DNA of 7,393 bases from an uncultured Alphaproteobacteria bacterium (GTDB lineage: Bacteria > Pseudomonadota > Alphaproteobacteria > CAAHEQ01 > UBA3637). How positions within the stretch are numbered: position 1 is the first letter of the stretch; each line of letters starts with the position of its first letter. Location of the stretch: the NCBI GenBank assembly GCA_937888725.1, contig CALARE010000097.1:1-7393 (forward strand), given 5' to 3'. Made by a program: the position numbers and the translations under genes. Positions 6,336-7,393 of the stretch are shown piece by piece. Under the pieces are notes generated by a model. The model did no database searches and was not told where the DNA came from. It saw nothing but the letters and a program-made list of their open reading frames with translations.

Positions 6336-6386
6336 GAATCGGTGACTCTGTATACAATTTTATGCGACTCGAGTCAAGAGTGATTC
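6336..6386 (-). terminator. Possible terminator of the 194-residue protein gene, overlapping the dnaA promoter
   Basis: On the - strand, GAATC and GACTC (6386-6382, 6375-6371) can pair with GAGTC and GATTC (6348-6344, 6340-6336). The two 5-base helices are separated by an internal loop, and the T-rich tract TATTTTTCTTTTTT (6335-6322) follows. It starts 8 bases after the stop codon of the 194-residue gene. The long inner loop makes it a weak terminator candidate, and the same bases form the dnaA promoter, so it may serve both roles or neither. Confidence 0.35.
6349..6377 (-). promoter_or_regulatory. dnaA operon promoter
   Basis: On the - strand, TTGACT (6377-6372) and TATACA (6354-6349) are 17 bases apart, close to the sigma-70 consensus. 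Transcription would start near 6342, giving a dnaA leader of about 210 nt. The -35 element overlaps the 10-base palindrome GACTCGAGTC. I see no RpoH-type -10, so the operon looks vegetatively transcribed although it carries a heat-shock gene. Confidence 0.65.
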
Positions 6387-6393
6387 GAAAAAA

Positions 6394-6978
6394 CTAATCA
6401 AGTTCCTTGATTCTGTCTGTAAATTCTTTATCAAATGCAGATTGATCTAAAAAGAATGCTGCTTCATCATCTAACAACAAACAAGCATCTTTTAAATTTA
6501 ATTTATCTTCCATATCATGGGTCCATTTAATTTTATCGACTGAAACATTATTCTGATGTGCTAAAATATATTTTGCAGTAAGACGTTCTATGTCTATTAA
6601 TTCATTTTTAATGTCCTGAGAAATCGTCGGAAAAATTTTTTTGTCAAAATGAATTAAAATATCCTCAAGTGTTGTCCCCTTATCTTCCCATGCGTCATTT
6701 ACTTTTTGAATAGAATTTTTATACTTTTGCGAAAAATACTCTGGATATTTTTGAAGGGCATATCCCGCCTCTTTACAGACCAAATCATATCCCACCAAAT
6801 GCCTATAAATCATCCCTGAAAGAATCCTTAATTGTAAATCTTTACTTTTTTGGGCAGACACCTCTTTTGATTTTTGTATCCCATTGTTTTTTTGATCAGA
6901 ATCTAAACAAAACGCAACGATACCAACAACAGATAACAATACAATAACAAAAATTATCAATTTAATTTTTTTATTCAT
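6394..6978 (-). CDS. Unrecognised membrane-anchored or secreted protein, 194 residues
   Basis: I do not recognise this protein. Residues about 5-24 form one hydrophobic segment after the basic start MNKKIK, so it is either a single-pass inner-membrane anchor or an uncleaved or cleaved Sec signal. A cysteine at residue 24 follows VAF, which is not a proper lipobox, so a lipoprotein is unlikely. The rest (about 30-194) is charged and probably mainly helical, rich in K, D, E and I, with no catalytic motif I can name. An in-frame TGA three codons upstream fixes the ATG at 6978. The ribosome binding site is poor, the nearest AGGA being 16 bases away, so expression may be low. It lies upstream of dnaA in the same direction, with a 263-base gap that holds the dnaA promoter. 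It is divergent from the MORN-repeat gene. Confidence 0.75.
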   Translation of the reverse strand: MNKKIKLIIFVIVLLSVVGIVAFCLDSDQKNNGIQKSKEVSAQKSKDLQLRILSGMIYRHLVGYDLVCKEAGYALQKYPEYFSQKYKNSIQKVNDAWEDKGTTLEDILIHFDKKIFPTISQDIKNELIDIERLTAKYILAHQNNVSVDKIKWTHDMEDKLNLKDACLLLDDEAAFFLDQSAFDKEFTDRIKELD

Positions 6979-7083
6979 TTTAATTCACTATTTATCCTAA
7001 TTATTTTAACAACAGAAACAGTAGCATAACTTATTATTTAAAAGCAAGATAAATCCATTAAAAAATCTATTTAAGGATATTTA

Positions 7084-7111
7084 TTGACAATTTTAATTCC
7101 CACTCTATACT
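7084..7111 (+). promoter_or_regulatory. Promoter of the MORN-repeat gene
   Basis: A perfect -35 TTGACA (7084-7089) and -10 TATACT (7106-7111) are 16 bases apart. Transcription would start near 7118, only about 20 bases before the ATG at 7137. It lies in the 158-base divergent gap with the 194-residue protein gene, whose own promoter I cannot place with confidence. Confidence 0.65.
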
Positions 7112-7136
7112 AAAAGAAAAATTAAAGAGGTTCTTT

Positions 7137-7393
7137 ATGGTAAAAAAAATAATTATTTTTTTCATATTCGTCATTTTTTGTTGTACCTTAGGTATCCACA
7201 TTTTTGTAAAAAAAGAGGACATCCAACGCACCTATTTTTCCAATGGAAAAGTACAATCTGAAATCATATATAAAAATAAAAAACGCAACGGTCTTGCAAA
7301 ATATTATTATGATAATGGACGAATAAGATTAGAAATACCTTATTTAAACAATCAAATTCATGGTGTTTTTAAGCAATACTATCCAAATGGCAA
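7137..7393 (+). CDS. MORN_2/YwqK-type repeat protein, 5' part only
   Basis: The gene runs off the window after 85 complete codons. AAAGAGG ends 6 bases before the ATG. The N-terminus MVKKIIIFFIFVIFCC...GIHIFV is a hydrophobic segment (about residues 5-24), so the protein is membrane-anchored or exported; the two cysteines are preceded by F or C, not by a standard lipobox. After it come units of the MORN_2 type: YFSNGKVQSEIIYKNKKRNG, then YYYDNGRIRLEIPYLNNQIHG, then YYPNG at the edge. The pattern is aromatic-x-NG-x-hydrophobic-x-x-E, about 23 residues per unit. Such proteins are often labelled YwqK-family antitoxin, but that name is loose and no toxin gene is visible. These are usually surface or periplasmic beta-repeat proteins of unclear function. 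Confidence 0.85.
   Translation, partial: MVKKIIIFFIFVIFCCTLGIHIFVKKEDIQRTYFSNGKVQSEIIYKNKKRNGLAKYYYDNGRIRLEIPYLNNQIHGVFKQYYPNG

Larger units (their letters stand above)
6336..6413. promoter_or_regulatory. Cluster of GANTC (CcrM-type) methylation sites at the dnaA promoter
   Basis: Six GANTC sites fall within 78 bases: GAATC 6336-6340, GACTC 6344-6348, GACTC 6366-6370, GAGTC 6371-6375, GATTC 6382-6386 and GATTC 6409-6413. A seventh is at 6247-6251 in the leader. Two abut to form the palindrome GACTCGAGTC over the -35 region, and two flank the predicted transcription start. From base composition about one site per 300-350 bases is expected, and the rest of the window roughly follows that. In Caulobacter, GANTC methylation by CcrM affects dnaA transcription. 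Whether this organism has CcrM cannot be seen here. Confidence 0.6.

Noticed and set aside
6131..6393. dnaA upstream gap as the replication origin
   Set aside because: It is AT-rich and beside dnaA, but I find no clear TTATCCACA-type box. The nearest variants are TGTGGAAAA at 5293-5301 inside dnaA and GTATCCACA at 7192-7200 inside another gene. In alphaproteobacteria the origin is often not next to dnaA.
6905..6970. Lipoprotein signal on the 194-residue protein
   Set aside because: The cysteine at residue 24 is preceded by VAF, and phenylalanine at the -1 position does not fit a lipobox.
1..7393. CRISPR array, tRNA, rRNA, insertion sequence or toxin-antitoxin pair
   Set aside because: I saw no regularly spaced repeats, cloverleaf sequence, rRNA segment, transposase or terminal inverted repeats. 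The YwqK 'antitoxin' label alone does not make a toxin-antitoxin system.

Overview
The window is AT-rich DNA (about two thirds A+T, higher between genes) from an alphaproteobacterium. Evidence for that lineage is a GAAC-N7-GAAC SOS box directly upstream of recA, an hsp20 gene followed by a DUF1150 gene, an alphaproteobacterial-type DnaA, and GANTC and CtrA-type sites upstream of dnaA. The strong AT bias suggests a host-associated lineage, for example a member of Holosporales, but no rRNA is present and the family cannot be fixed from this sequence.

Left part (1-3819). A very AT-rich leader of about 230 bases precedes a well-formed promoter, an SOS operator and recA on the + strand. recA converges on rnr (RNase R, - strand), and the two share a bidirectional hairpin terminator. 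Upstream of rnr, and in the same direction, is a CspA-type cold-shock gene that ends in its own UUCG-loop terminator. The rnr ribosome binding site lies partly inside a hairpin that abuts the start codon.

Middle part (3975-6393). Three - strand genes are chained by identical 8-base overlaps: dnaA, then an Hsp20/IbpA small heat-shock protein, then a DUF1150 small protein. They look like one translationally coupled operon joining replication initiation to protein-aggregate control. The dnaA upstream region holds a TTGACT-N17-TATACA promoter, six GANTC (CcrM-type methylation) sites packed within 78 bases, a CtrA-type TTAA-N7-TTAA palindrome in a leader of about 210 nt, and a leader hairpin.

Right part (6394-7393). 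Two divergent genes encode membrane-anchored or secreted proteins. One is an unrecognised 194-residue protein on the - strand. The other is the start of a MORN_2/YwqK-type repeat protein on the + strand, cut off by the window end.

Most of the genes are housekeeping genes. The least ordinary part is the dnaA-hsp20-DUF1150 operon with its dense cell-cycle-type promoter signals.
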